From: Clostridium_S neuense
GTDB lineage: Bacteria > Bacillota > Clostridia > Clostridiales > Clostridiaceae
Reading direction: 5' to 3'
Length of the DNA: 64,000 nt
Assembly: GCF_045310695.1 (NCBI RefSeq)
Contig: NZ_JBJIAA010000015.1
Coordinates: 97,475 to 161,474, forward strand
The first letter of the stretch is position 1, and every line of letters begins with the position of its first letter. The position numbers and the translations under genes were made by a program. The notes under the pieces are model-generated. The model did not search any database and had not been told where the DNA came from. It saw only the letters and a program-made list of their open reading frames with translations. This document shows positions 1-8,442 of the stretch, piece by piece.

Positions 1-36
1 CGCATATGTGTATGTGACGAAGCATTATTACTTCGC
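1..36. repeat. possible end of another palindromic repeat copy
   Basis: The first bases end in a segment whose reverse complement begins GCGAAGTAATAATGC. This resembles the termini of the four palindromic repeats described at 1749, 14266, 21803 and 34647 (for example GTGAAGTAACAATGC at 34647). Only the outer end would lie in the window, so the assignment rests on about 15 bases and is tentative. Confidence 0.3.
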
Positions 37-140
37 CATTTTGACAACCATCCTTTTTTGTGCTAATATAACTCATATGAAATTTTATACATATTATTGA
101 ATATTTATTCAAAGTGTTTATGTAACGAGGGGGACAAAAA

Positions 141-1757
141 ATGAAAACAAAATTTGTTAAAGCATTGCTTATATCGCTAGCATGCATAACTGCACTTACT
201 TTTTCTGGTTGTGGAACTTCTTCAGCTAATACAAGCTCCAAAGGTTCTTCTAAAAAAGTTATAAATATAGGAATAATGAATGCTCCAAGTGCTTTTAACC
301 CACTAGATACTGCTGATTCAGCGCAAACCTATATGACAGAAATACTTTTTAGACCTTTAATGGATCTTGATTCTAATTTAAAATTTATACCTGCACTTGC
401 AGACTCTATAACTACAACTGATAATAAAACATTTACTGTAAACTTAAATAAAAAGGCAAAATGGACAGATGGACAGCCTGTTACTGCAGATGACCTCATG
501 TTTACTATAGGCTTAATCACAAATCCTAAGGTTACTTCTTCACTAGCCTCTCAGCTAAATATGCTTGCCGGACTCGATGACAGCGGTAAAAATACATCTG
601 GCAAAGAAGATTTTGCTGGTGCAAAAAAAATTGATGACCACACAATAGCTTTAGTTACAAAACAGCCTGTAGACAATACCATATTTAATGATTTAATCAG
701 TCAATATTTAAGAGCAGTTCCAAAGCACATGCTAAAGGATGTTGCTCCAGATCAAATATTTAAAGCAGCATTTTTCCAAAATCCTACTGTAACTGATGGT
801 CCTTTTAAATTTTCTACATATAAAAAAGATCAGTACGTCCAATTAGCTGCTAACAAAAATTATTTTAGAGATACACCAAAGCTTTCTGAAATTAATTTCA
901 AAATAATGCAGGGAACTGAAATAACTATACAACTTCAAAGTGGAGAAATTGATATGAATGAACCTAATATAGGTGTGGTTCCAACAGATGATGTTTCAAA
1001 AATTAAAGCTATGAAAAATATAACTACTGAAAAGACACTAACAAATACACTTCAAGTACTAGAATTAAATAATAAAACAATTACTGATGCAAAAATAAGA
1101 AAGGCTATATCTTACGCTATAAATAGGCAGCAAATTGTAAAAAGCCTTCTTAAAGGTTCTGGAGAAGAAGCAGTAGGACCTTATACAAAATCAAGTAAAT
1201 TTTATGACGAGAATGTTAATTTCCCTAGCTACAATAAAGAAAAAGCAAAAGAACTTTTAAAAGAAGCAAATTGGAATTCAAGCAAAGTACTAAAATTTAA
1301 TGTTCCAACTGGAAACACAGTACGTGAACAAGCGGCGAACATCATACAACAAAATCTTCAAGATGTAGGAATAAAAGTTGAAATCCAAAAATACGATTTT
1401 GTTACTACTTTAAACCTCGCAAAAAAGCATCAATTTGACATATGCTTTATGGGACTTTTAATAGATCCCGTAAATCCTGACTTTACTCAAAATATAGGAA
1501 CTGGACAGCTTATGAACCTAAGTGCCTACAGTAGTCCTGAAATAGATAATCTTCTTGCAACAGGTAAAGTAACAGTTGATGCTTCAAAAAGAAAAGAAGT
1601 ATACAATAAACTCCAAGAAATTTACTCTAATGATTTTCCTCTTTGTAGTGTATATGCTCCTCAAGATATAGGTGCTGTAAATAAAAGAGTTATAAATGCA
1701 AAACCAGTATCCTTTGGCATGTATGCAAATACCGAAAAGTGGGACGTTGCAAAGTAA
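141..1757 (+). CDS. ABC transporter substrate-binding lipoprotein, oligopeptide type (SBP family 5)
   Basis: 538 aa extracellular solute-binding protein of the OppA/DppA family, which captures peptides (sometimes nickel or sugars) for an ABC importer. A lipoprotein signal peptide is visible, with a basic start, a hydrophobic core and the lipobox FSGC near residue 24, so the mature protein is anchored to the outer face of the membrane. Family-typical segments follow: FNPLDTADSAQTYMTEILFRPL near residue 55 region, WTDGQPVTADDLMFT, and the C-terminal LAKKHQFDICFMG. The length fits the family. A strong GAGGGGG site precedes the ATG. No permease or ATPase genes are adjacent, so it is an orphan binding protein or works with components elsewhere. 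Its last two codons and stop lie inside the repeat at 1749-1935. The substrate cannot be read from sequence. Confidence 0.9.
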   Translation: MKTKFVKALLISLACITALTFSGCGTSSANTSSKGSSKKVINIGIMNAPSAFNPLDTADSAQTYMTEILFRPLMDLDSNLKFIPALADSITTTDNKTFTVNLNKKAKWTDGQPVTADDLMFTIGLITNPKVTSSLASQLNMLAGLDDSGKNTSGKEDFAGAKKIDDHTIALVTKQPVDNTIFNDLISQYLRAVPKHMLKDVAPDQIFKAAFFQNPTVTDGPFKFSTYKKDQYVQLAANKNYFRDTPKLSEINFKIMQGTEITIQLQSGEIDMNEPNIGVVPTDDVSKIKAMKNITTEKTLTNTLQVLELNNKTITDAKIRKAISYAINRQQIVKSLLKGSGEEAVGPYTKSSKFYDENVNFPSYNKEKAKELLKEANWNSSKVLKFNVPTGNTVREQAANIIQQNLQDVGIKVEIQKYDFVTTLNLAKKHQFDICFMGLLIDPVNPDFTQNIGTGQLMNLSAYSSPEIDNLLATGKVTVDASKRKEVYNKLQEIYSNDFPLCSVYAPQDIGAVNKRVINAKPVSFGMYANTEKWDVAK

Positions 1758-1935
1758 CAGTATCTTGGAACATTAAATAAAATCAATAAATCTAAGGGGA
1801 ATATTATTAAAATCCTAAGAAGTTTCAATAACTCACTATCGTTGAAACAGATTGAAACTTCCAAGCCTTTTAATGATATTCCACTAAGATTTATAAGATT
1901 TTATTTAAACTGTTCCTTCAATACTGTTACTTTGC
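1749..1935. repeat. long imperfect palindrome, repeat family copy A
   Basis: A 187 bp inverted repeat between two convergent genes. Both ends read GCAAAGTAACAGTAT inward on opposite strands. Pairing continues with breaks through GGAACA, AAATAAAAT and ATAAATCT to an apical part containing TTTCAATAACTCAC and GATTGAAAC. The termini encode the last residues Ala-Lys-stop (GCA AAG TAA) of both flanking genes. It can also act as a bidirectional terminator. It is related to the repeats at 14266, 21803 and 34647. Confidence 0.85.
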
Positions 1936-2382
1936 ATTTTTTTCATGCTGCAAAAGCCATTCCTTTCTCCATAGTCCCCCAGCATATCCCACAAGTTTTC
2001 CGCTGACACCTATAACTCTGTGGCAGGGTATTATTATTGCTATTTTATTTTTATTGTTTGCATTTCCAACAGCTCTTGATGCTTTTTCATTTCCAATTGA
2101 CTTTGCAACTTCTCCGTAAGTTACAACTTTTCCATATGGTATTTTCATGAGTTCTCTCCAAACCTTTTTTTGAAAATCTGTACCATCTAAAAATAAATTC
2201 AAATTAAATTCCTTTCTTTTGCCTTTAAAATATTCATGAAGTTCCTTTAAAGTTTCTGAAAGTAATTCTGACTCTGAAGCTTCCTTATCTTTTTCAGCCA
2301 CAAAATCTAAGCCGAGTACATTATCCTCATCTGCTGATATTTTTATAAGTCCAATTTCTGATTCATAATAAGCAAATTTCAT
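1927..2382 (-). CDS. ogt: methylated-DNA--protein-cysteine S-methyltransferase
   Basis: 151 aa suicide repair enzyme that transfers alkyl groups from O6-alkylguanine (and O4-alkylthymine) in DNA to its own cysteine. The active-site motif IIPCHRVIG is intact, with the acceptor Cys near residue 120. It is preceded by the DNA-binding helix segment GEVAKSIGNEKASRAVGNANN, in which the arginine finger is expected. The short N-terminal ribonuclease-like domain and overall length match Ogt-type rather than Ada-fused proteins. It stands alone, divergent from the DUF815 gene. Its final residues Ala-Lys and its stop codon come from the terminal inverted repeat of the palindrome at 1749-1935. Confidence 0.93.
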   Translation of the reverse strand: MKFAYYESEIGLIKISADEDNVLGLDFVAEKDKEASESELLSETLKELHEYFKGKRKEFNLNLFLDGTDFQKKVWRELMKIPYGKVVTYGEVAKSIGNEKASRAVGNANNKNKIAIIIPCHRVIGVSGKLVGYAGGLWRKEWLLQHEKNAK

Positions 2383-2473
2383 ATTGTTTTATTACCTTTC
2401 TCATAAAAATTAATATAATTATATACTACTTTAAGGGAATATTCTATAATATAAAAAACTACACTTAAATCAG

Positions 2474-2530
2474 TGCACAATGATGGTTGCTTTGTCTAAT
2501 ATAAGGAAAAAAATCAACCTTAACTGTGCA
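2474..2530. promoter_or_regulatory. imperfect inverted repeat between divergent genes
   Basis: The arms TGCACAATGATGGTTG (2474-2489) and CAACCTTAACTGTGCA (2515-2530) pair with a few mismatches around a 25-base loop. The element lies between the divergent ogt and DUF815 starts, so it could be an operator or a leader hairpin. There is no T-tract, which argues against a terminator. Its function is unknown. Confidence 0.4.
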
Positions 2531-2623
2531 TTGTAAACTAAACAAATATTACTTGTAAATCCTACTTAAAATATTTTAAAACTTTCATGTGATTTTAACA
2601 TGCATAAAAAAGGGGGCACTTTA

Positions 2624-3898
2624 ATGAATAATTTATCAGTAAAAGAATTTGCATCAAGTTTAAACAAATTAGTTGTATACAGAGAATTATTAAAAGATCC
2701 TATTATCACCATTTTAAAAAGACTAATTGATGAAGTTTGCTTAGCTAATGGAAACAAAGATGAAATTATAAATCTTTATTATGAATTAAACTATAACTTA
2801 ATTTCTTGCTCTGAGAAATCGGGTTTAAACGGAAATTTATTAAAATCATACATGATAGATTCCATAGTAAAATCCAAAAATTTCTTTACAAAAGCTTGTG
2901 AAAAATATGGGATAAATATAGAAAAAAGTCTTTACAATGCAGCATTAAACGATATGGAAATATTATATAAGCTTACTAAGCTGGATTTAAGAAAAATTTT
3001 CGATTTAGATGACAGCTTAACTCAAAATTACATTCCAACTTTAAACAAGGCACCTATAGGTATGTTCGAAAATCAAAAGGCTGGTATTATAAATTCTACT
3101 TCACCTAAAGAAATGCTTAATAACGTTATAAAATATTATTTTGAAATAGGCTCTGGTGAAATGTCTGACCATATAGCTTTTATGTGGAGAGATGGCCTTG
3201 TTGGTGTTAAAGATTATGATTACGTAGAATTCTCTGACATTGTAGGGTATGAATATCAAAAGGAAACTCTTATCAAAAATACTGAAGCTTTTGTATGCGG
3301 ACGCTCTGCAAATAATGTTCTATTAATAGGTGCTCGGGGAACCGGAAAATCTTCTTCTGTAAAAGCACTAGTTACGGAATACTATGAAAAAGGTCTTAGG
3401 CTTATTGAGATAACAAAAAATCAACTTTTATGCTTTCCAGAAATACTTATGGAACTTAAAAGCCGTGGAAAATACTTTATTGTATTTATAGATGATCTTT
3501 CCTTTGAAGAAGGAGAAATTGAATACAAACAAATGAAATCTTTTCTTGATGGAGGTATAGAAAAAATCCCTTCTAATGTTTTAGTTTATGCTACTTCTAA
3601 TAGGAGGCACTTAATAAAAGAAACCTGGAATGATAGAACTCAAGTTGGAGAAGAAGAAATTCACAGTTCAGATACTGTAAACGAGAAATTATCCCTTTCA
3701 GATAGATTTGGTATAAAACTTACTTACATATCCCCAAATCAAAATGAATACTTTAAAATAGTTGAAGAACTAGCTAAAAAGCACAATTTAAATATTCCTG
3801 TAGAAACTTTAAGAAGTGAAGCTGTAAAATGGGCGGCTTCTCAAAATGGACGTTCTGGAAGAACAGCTAAGCAATTTATAAACTCAATATCAGAATAA
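2624..3898 (+). CDS. DUF815 family AAA-type ATP-binding protein
   Basis: 424 aa from the chosen ATG, which has a GGGGG ribosome binding site 8 bases upstream; an in-frame ATG at 2600 lacks one. The C-terminal half holds a P-loop (GARGTGKSSS near residue 250), a Walker B strand (FIVFIDDLSF) and a sensor-like ATSNRR, as in DUF815 ATPases. The N-terminal half is helical with no domain I recognise. DUF815 proteins are widespread in bacteria and resemble AAA+ proteins, but no biochemical role is established to my knowledge. The gene is monocistronic and followed by a hairpin at 3907-3944. Confidence 0.85.
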   Translation: MNNLSVKEFASSLNKLVVYRELLKDPIITILKRLIDEVCLANGNKDEIINLYYELNYNLISCSEKSGLNGNLLKSYMIDSIVKSKNFFTKACEKYGINIEKSLYNAALNDMEILYKLTKLDLRKIFDLDDSLTQNYIPTLNKAPIGMFENQKAGIINSTSPKEMLNNVIKYYFEIGSGEMSDHIAFMWRDGLVGVKDYDYVEFSDIVGYEYQKETLIKNTEAFVCGRSANNVLLIGARGTGKSSSVKALVTEYYEKGLRLIEITKNQLLCFPEILMELKSRGKYFIVFIDDLSFEEGEIEYKQMKSFLDGGIEKIPSNVLVYATSNRRHLIKETWNDRTQVGEEEIHSSDTVNEKLSLSDRFGIKLTYISPNQNEYFKIVEELAKKHNLNIPVETLRSEAVKWAASQNGRSGRTAKQFINSISE

Positions 3899-3906
3899 GT
3901 AGACAC

Positions 3907-3944
3907 GAGCATAGTGAAATAATTTTAAGCATGTTCACTATGCT
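3907..3944. terminator. stem-loop downstream of the DUF815 gene
   Basis: GAGCATAGTGA and TCACTATGCTC form a perfect 11-bp stem around a 16-base loop just after the stop codon at 3898. The downstream sequence is A/T-rich but has no clean T-run, so termination efficiency is uncertain. Confidence 0.6.
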
Positions 3945-3962
3945 CTATATAAACTATTCTCA

Positions 3963-4220
3963 TTATTTAATTATATCATTAGCAGCATTTGAATTTACTT
4001 CTTCCACAAAGGCATTACCTCTTCTGTAATTGATGCCTGCATTTGTGCTATCTCATTTACACTTTCAATATTTCGAACTATTTTCTCAATAGAAGCATTC
4101 ATATCTTGTACACTCTTTTCAATCTGCTTAACTGCATTAGAACTACTTAAGGATAATTTTCTAATTTCTTGAGCTACAACGCCAAGCCCTAAACCTTCTT
4201 TACCACTTCCAGCAGATTTT
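3963..4220 (-). pseudogene. degraded methyl-accepting chemotaxis protein, C-terminal fragment
   Basis: Reading the minus strand gives an MCP signalling-domain remnant: SAGSGKEGLGLGVVAQEIRK, corresponding to the conserved AGEAGKGFAVVAxEIRKLA hairpin tip, followed by VQDMNASIEKIVRNIESVNE. This frame then terminates early after ITEEV. The family-typical ending continues in another frame as FVEEVNSNAANDIIK with a stop at 3963-3965, so at least one frameshift is present. No start, ligand-binding domain or membrane segment remains upstream, where the sequence passes into an A/T-rich hairpin. It is a truncated relic with no expected function. Confidence 0.8.
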
Positions 4221-4221
4221 T

Positions 4222-4266
4222 TCTAAAAATAAAAACCAACATTATAATTTAATGTTAGTTTTTATT
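4222..4266. terminator. A/T-rich inverted repeat, terminator-like
   Basis: CTAAAAATAAAAACCAACAT and its near-complement ending GTTTTTATTTTAG form a stem of about 20 bp with a short loop. A-rich and T-rich flanks would let it act on either strand. It sits downstream of the GerW-like gene (minus strand) and exactly where the MCP relic loses homology. Confidence 0.5.
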
Positions 4267-4384
4267 TTAGTATATAGCGAAGCTAGCTCAACTTCAAACT
4301 ATACATGCACCATAATCCATTGAATATTGGCATTTTGGTGCAAATAAATTTCAAGCTTCAAGGTGGTTCATCTTTAGTTCAATT

Positions 4385-4744
4385 TTAATTATCAATCTTG
4401 CTATCCTTATTTGGGTTGCTAACCTTTGACATTATCTCTGGGATCATTTTAAGAAGTTTATCTAAATTTTCTTTTTTTCTTATAGGAAGCATAGTTACTT
4501 CACCATTTTTTATTACAGCAATGGCATTCGGACTAATCCTTGCCCCAATAGCAACCACTCTGTCTTTTTTATTATTATAAACCCTTCTACCTTTTGGTAT
4601 GTCACATCCTAAAATGACCTTACTTATGGGTACTAATATAACTTTTCCAATAGTTATTGGCTTTCCAATAACCACTTCGGTTTTTAAGGATTTTTCATAT
4701 CGTATAAATAGACTATCTAAATCTCTTTTTATATCAATTTCCAT
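4385..4744 (-). CDS. GerW/YtfJ-like sporulation protein
   Basis: 119 aa protein resembling the YtfJ/GerW spore protein family. Visible features are the strand pattern VIGKPITIGKVILVPISKV near residues 24-43 and the segment ISPNAIAVIKNGEVTMLPI, which match the family's P-x-S-K-V and V-x-x-G-x-x-x-x-P-x motifs. The usual glycine-rich GGSGAG stretch is replaced by a short CDIPKGRRVYNNKKDR segment, so this is a divergent member. B. subtilis GerW is needed for L-alanine germination; whether this copy does that cannot be inferred. The protein is soluble with no signal peptide. The gene is followed by the hairpin at 4222-4266. Confidence 0.6.
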   Translation of the reverse strand: MEIDIKRDLDSLFIRYEKSLKTEVVIGKPITIGKVILVPISKVILGCDIPKGRRVYNNKKDRVVAIGARISPNAIAVIKNGEVTMLPIRKKENLDKLLKMIPEIMSKVSNPNKDSKIDN

Positions 4745-4876
4745 TTAATTTTCCTCCATAAGCCAACTAACATCCATGCTTAACCTTTTTATCTATTAAT
4801 TATATCCACAAAATGAATATTTAACCAAATATATTAGCCGTCAATGGAAGTAATGATATAAAGTTTCTCTTCTTCC

Positions 4877-6013
4877 TTAACTGTTGTACGGTTTAACTGC
4901 AAACCTAACCATACTTATTATAAGCAATATTCCTCCTATAGAAAATAGGCAAGCTACGTCTTTAACAAGATACTCAAAACCTACTCCCTTCGTTATTATT
5001 CCTCTTAGTATATCAATAAAATAAGTAAGAGGCAAAATACTACTTATAACCTGAACAAATTTAGGCATAGCTTCTATTGGGAAAACAAAGCCTGAAAGAA
5101 GAACACTTGGAAGAAGTACTAGTATTGTAAGCTGCATAGCCTGAAGCTGCGTCTTTGAAATTGTAGATATTAAAATCCCTATAGCAAGTGCACATATTAC
5201 AAAACCAGCGCCAAGCAGTAGTAGTAATGGCAAGCTTCCATTTATAGGTACCTTAAACCACACAAGTCCTAGAACAAGTGAAAATAAGAAATCTACAAAG
5301 CCTATAAAAATATATGGTACAAGTTTGCCAAAAATAATTTCCGGAGATTTAAGTGGTGAAACTGTTAGCTGTTCAATTGTACCCCTTTCACGCTCCCTTA
5401 CTAATGCAAATGCTGTTAAAAGTATAGTAATGTTCTGCATTATAAGTCCTATTAAACCTGGTATTGTAAAGTTTTGATTTTTTAAATCTGGATTATATAG
5501 TACCTTTGTATTCACATTAACTCCACCATTTGATACCCTAAAATTAGCCTTTTCATTTAATTCTTGAAGCTTACCTATTCCATACTGTTGTCCCGATAAA
5601 ACTCCGCTGCTAAAAACTGTTCTCGCTGTTGTTGGGTCTGAGCCATCAACTAAGAGCTGTACATTAGTTTTTTCTTTATTTTGAAGCTTTGTGCTAAAAT
5701 CCGGAGGAATAATTAAAGCTGAATGCACCTTTCCTTTATCAATATCTTCATTTACTTTATCAATATTGTGCTCCCTTGAAACTACATTAAAATACCCTGT
5801 ATTTTGAAAGCTTTGTATAAGTTCTCTACTTTCTGTTGTATCACTTTGGTCAATTACGGACATTGATATATTGCTAAGTTCCGTGTTAACTGCATATCCA
5901 AATAAAAGTATCATAACTATCGGCATCATAATTGCAATTCCAAAACTAGCCTTATCACGTTTAAGTTGAATTACTTCTTTCTTTACTATAGAAAAAAATC
6001 TTTGCATATTCAC
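4877..6013 (-). CDS. ABC-2 type transporter permease (drug/lipid efflux)
   Basis: 378 aa membrane component of the TetR-controlled efflux operon. It has one N-terminal membrane helix (about residues 22-45), a large extracytoplasmic domain of about 130 residues, then five or six membrane helices ending near residue 370. The motif RERERGTIEQLTVSPLKSPE lies just before the second half, as in the YhhJ/YbhR permease family. The GTG start has GGGGGA seven bases upstream; an ATG two codons later is the alternative. The start is two bases from the ATPase stop, indicating one transcript. Only one permease gene is present, so it probably works as a homodimer, unlike the paired YbhS/YbhR of E. coli. The substrate is unknown. 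Confidence 0.88.
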   Translation of the reverse strand: MNMQRFFSIVKKEVIQLKRDKASFGIAIMMPIVMILLFGYAVNTELSNISMSVIDQSDTTESRELIQSFQNTGYFNVVSREHNIDKVNEDIDKGKVHSALIIPPDFSTKLQNKEKTNVQLLVDGSDPTTARTVFSSGVLSGQQYGIGKLQELNEKANFRVSNGGVNVNTKVLYNPDLKNQNFTIPGLIGLIMQNITILLTAFALVRERERGTIEQLTVSPLKSPEIIFGKLVPYIFIGFVDFLFSLVLGLVWFKVPINGSLPLLLLLGAGFVICALAIGILISTISKTQLQAMQLTILVLLPSVLLSGFVFPIEAMPKFVQVISSILPLTYFIDILRGIITKGVGFEYLVKDVACLFSIGGILLIISMVRFAVKPYNS

Positions 6014-6015
6014 TT

Positions 6016-6798
6016 TTATTCCCCCTTTCCTATCATCTTTTTAAGTTCTTCAAAGGAGTTCTCTACTTTTTCATTAGTAGTTCTCTCAACATACCTTATG
6101 AATACATCTTCCACATTTTTAACTCCTTCTCTTTCTATTAATTCTTTTGGAGTACCTGTAGCCATAAGCTTGCTATTAAATATAAAGGCAAGCATATCAC
6201 AGCTAGCAGCTTCATCCATGTAATGAGTTGTCACAAGTACTGTTATACCTTCCTTTGCAAGAGTAAATATCATCTCCCAAAATATTCTTCTAGACACTGG
6301 GTCAACAGCTGAGGTTGGCTCATCTAAAATTAATATTTCTGGTCTATGAATAAGCGCGCAGCCAAGTGCAAGTCTCTGCTTCCAGCCTCCCGATAAATTA
6401 CCTGTTATATTGTGCTCCCTTCCGTTAAGTCCAGCCATACTCACAATATATTTCTTTCTTTCATCTCTTTCTTTTTTATTAAGTCCATAAATTCCAGCAT
6501 AAAAATTCAAATTTTCATCTACAGTTAAATCCTCATATAAACTAAATTTTTGAGACATATATCCTATTTTAGCCTTTACTTCTGCTTTAGATTTTCTTAC
6601 ATCATTTCCAAGTACATATGCGGTTCCGCTTGTAGGGGTTAAAACTCCACACAGCATCTTTATAACAGTAGATTTTCCAGAACCATTAGGACCTATAAAT
6701 CCGTATACCTTACCCGTAGGTACATTAAAACTTATATTATCTACTGCCGTAAAGCTTCCAAATCTTTTAGTTAGACCCTTTATTTCTATAGCATTCAT
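6016..6798 (-). CDS. ABC transporter ATP-binding protein (drug efflux)
   Basis: 260 aa ATPase subunit. Walker A GPNGSGKST (residue about 35), signature LSGGWKQRLALG, Walker B ILILDEPTSAVDP and the H-loop in TVLVTTHYMDEA are all intact, so it should hydrolyse ATP. In the signature the residue after LSGG is Trp rather than Gln/Met, as in the YbhF-type subfamily. I prefer the ATG at 6798 because the one at 6807 directly abuts the GGGGAG ribosome binding site. It sits between the adaptor and permease genes in one operon and should energise the 4877-6013 permease. Confidence 0.92.
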   Translation of the reverse strand: MNAIEIKGLTKRFGSFTAVDNISFNVPTGKVYGFIGPNGSGKSTVIKMLCGVLTPTSGTAYVLGNDVRKSKAEVKAKIGYMSQKFSLYEDLTVDENLNFYAGIYGLNKKERDERKKYIVSMAGLNGREHNITGNLSGGWKQRLALGCALIHRPEILILDEPTSAVDPVSRRIFWEMIFTLAKEGITVLVTTHYMDEAASCDMLAFIFNSKLMATGTPKELIEREGVKNVEDVFIRYVERTTNEKVENSFEELKKMIGKGE

Positions 6799-6812
6799 AT
6801 TAATCATCTCCC

Positions 6813-7556
6813 CTACTTAACTTCAACATCCATCAAAGTTCCAGGAGTATAATCTAGATTATTTGACAGTTTAACCCTCACCTCAAATACCATTCCTTGT
6901 TTATCTTCTTTTGTTTCTGTATTTTTAGGTGTAAATTCCGTCTGGGGAGATATAAAAATAACTTCACCCGTTCCAACTTTTTTGTCATTATAGTATAAAT
7001 TTAAATTATCCTTGAGTTTTATATCATGACGTTTTGACTGCTCAACATATATTTTTATATATCTGCTATCTGTATCAAGCACCTTTGCTATATTACCACC
7101 CTGCTGAACCATTTCTCCTTCATGGACAAGTACATCTGAAACAACACCACTTTGATAGCTTTTAATATCACATTTCGATATATTTAAATTAACCAAATCT
7201 AATGTAGCTTGCGCCTGTTTTACCGAGCCTTCCACTTGTTTTTTCTTATTATCATCTACTCCATCTGGTAAACTATCAAAATTTGCCTTGGCAGTTTCAA
7301 GTGAACCTTCTGCTTGATTCTTTTGAATTTTATAAGCATCAGAATTTATAGTTGCAATAGCATCATCTTTTCTAATCTTATTTCCCTCTTCTATATTTAA
7401 CTTATCAACCTTTCCACTAACTTCTGAAGTTATATAAGAACTTCTACATTCTACTGTACCTGTATACTTATTTCTATACGCCGTTTTAGTACCACATGCA
7501 GTTAAACTAAAACAGATAATTCCTAAAAGAGCAAATACCATTTTCTTATTTTTCAT
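6813..7556 (-). CDS. HlyD/YbhG-like membrane fusion lipoprotein
   Basis: 247 aa from the ATG at 7556, giving a normal signal peptide whose lipobox SLTAC ends near residue 21. The sequence then shows the two half-lipoyl segments (VSGKVDKLNIEEGNKIRKDD and GVVSDVLVHEGEMVQQGG) flanking a helical hairpin of about 80 residues, the layout of periplasmic adaptor proteins. In a Gram-positive cell such lipoproteins sit on the outer face of the membrane and assist ABC efflux pumps. The gene overlaps the end of tetR by 11 bases, so translation is likely coupled. GTG or ATG codons at 7568/7565 are alternative starts but too close to the ribosome binding site. Confidence 0.85.
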   Translation of the reverse strand: MKNKKMVFALLGIICFSLTACGTKTAYRNKYTGTVECRSSYITSEVSGKVDKLNIEEGNKIRKDDAIATINSDAYKIQKNQAEGSLETAKANFDSLPDGVDDNKKKQVEGSVKQAQATLDLVNLNISKCDIKSYQSGVVSDVLVHEGEMVQQGGNIAKVLDTDSRYIKIYVEQSKRHDIKLKDNLNLYYNDKKVGTGEVIFISPQTEFTPKNTETKEDKQGMVFEVRVKLSNNLDYTPGTLMDVEVK

Positions 7557-8181
7557 TGTTCTCATCACCTTTCTTTATTATTCCATTTAGAAATACCTCT
7601 ACCATTTGATCTACCTGCTGTTCTTTACTAATTGTTATTAATTCAGGGAAAACCGTACTTTGGACTACATATCCAATCACACTAGCAATCATTGTTCTTC
7701 CAACCACCATTGGATCAACATCCTTAAACACTTCTTTAAATTGGCTTTTATCAATGTAATCAACTAAAATATCTTTAGCTGCTAAAATTATATTTTCTTT
7801 AAAAGCCTGTTTTAAATCTTCTTGATATTGAATTTCTGTAAATACAATTTTAAAAAGCTCTTTATTCTTTTCAAGTAAATCAATTCTATCTAGCATTATT
7901 ATCTTAACTATTTCCCTTAAATCTTTATCTTTATTTTTTTCTATCAACTTGCCTAATCTTTTCGCTATAATATTCTTACCTATAGTTTTTGAAGAAAGTA
8001 TTACTATCTTGGCAAGCAACGCTTTTTTATTTTTAAAATATCTAAATAAGGTTCCCTCAGCTATACCAGCTTCTCTAGAGATTTCACTAGTTGTTGCCGC
8101 ATTGTACCCTTTTTCAGAAAAAATTCTAATTGCTGCATCTAATATTTCCTGTTCTCTATTTTCTGCTGCTTTTCTCACCAT
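7546..8181 (-). CDS. TetR/AcrR family transcriptional regulator
   Basis: 211 aa. The N-terminal HTH is clear: ILDAAIRIFSEKGYNAATTS followed by EISREAGIAEGTLFRYFKNK (residues about 13-58). The C-terminal helical domain is divergent, as usual for ligand-binding domains of this family. It is the first gene of the efflux operon, with AGGGGG upstream of the ATG. The perfect 14-bp palindrome about 40 bases upstream (8219-8232) is the likely operator. It probably represses the operon and itself until an exported compound binds; the ligand is unknown. Confidence 0.92.
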   Translation of the reverse strand: MVRKAAENREQEILDAAIRIFSEKGYNAATTSEISREAGIAEGTLFRYFKNKKALLAKIVILSSKTIGKNIIAKRLGKLIEKNKDKDLREIVKIIMLDRIDLLEKNKELFKIVFTEIQYQEDLKQAFKENIILAAKDILVDYIDKSQFKEVFKDVDPMVVGRTMIASVIGYVVQSTVFPELITISKEQQVDQMVEVFLNGIIKKGDENNEK

Positions 8182-8214
8182 AAACTTTTTATTCCCCCTA
8201 TCTAAGTTTTTATT

Positions 8215-8236
8215 AATGAGTGAGTACTCACTTATT
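8215..8236. promoter_or_regulatory. operator palindrome for the TetR-type regulator
   Basis: A 22-bp palindrome with one mismatched pair whose core AGTGAGTACTCACT (8219-8232) is perfect. It lies just upstream of the tetR start at 8181. Such a symmetric site in the promoter of a tetR-led operon is the expected autoregulatory operator. Confidence 0.8.
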
Positions 8237-8340
8237 ATTATATTCCTGTTTTGGATAAAGTCAACTACCTATTTACCAGTTAAATAAAAAAATTAATAAG
8301 TTCAGCTGTTATTAGCTTAATCTTACTCTTGTTTATATCC

Positions 8341-8400
8341 GTTACAAAAATTCCTCGGCGCCTAAAATTTCGTAGGCACCGAGAAATTTTTTTCTTCACA
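8341..8400. repeat. solo copy of a shared hairpin module; terminator-like
   Basis: The stem CTCGG-GCCT / AGGC-CCGAG around AAAATTTCGT is followed by a T-run. The core TTACAAAAATTC plus GCCTAAAATTTCGTAGG is also found at 14313-14342 and 21805-21834 beside the long palindromes. Here it stands without a long palindrome. It may terminate transcription, but there is no close upstream plus-strand gene. Confidence 0.65.
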
Positions 8401-8442
8401 TTCTTTTAAATTTCTAGATAACTATTCACAGTTTCATATAGC

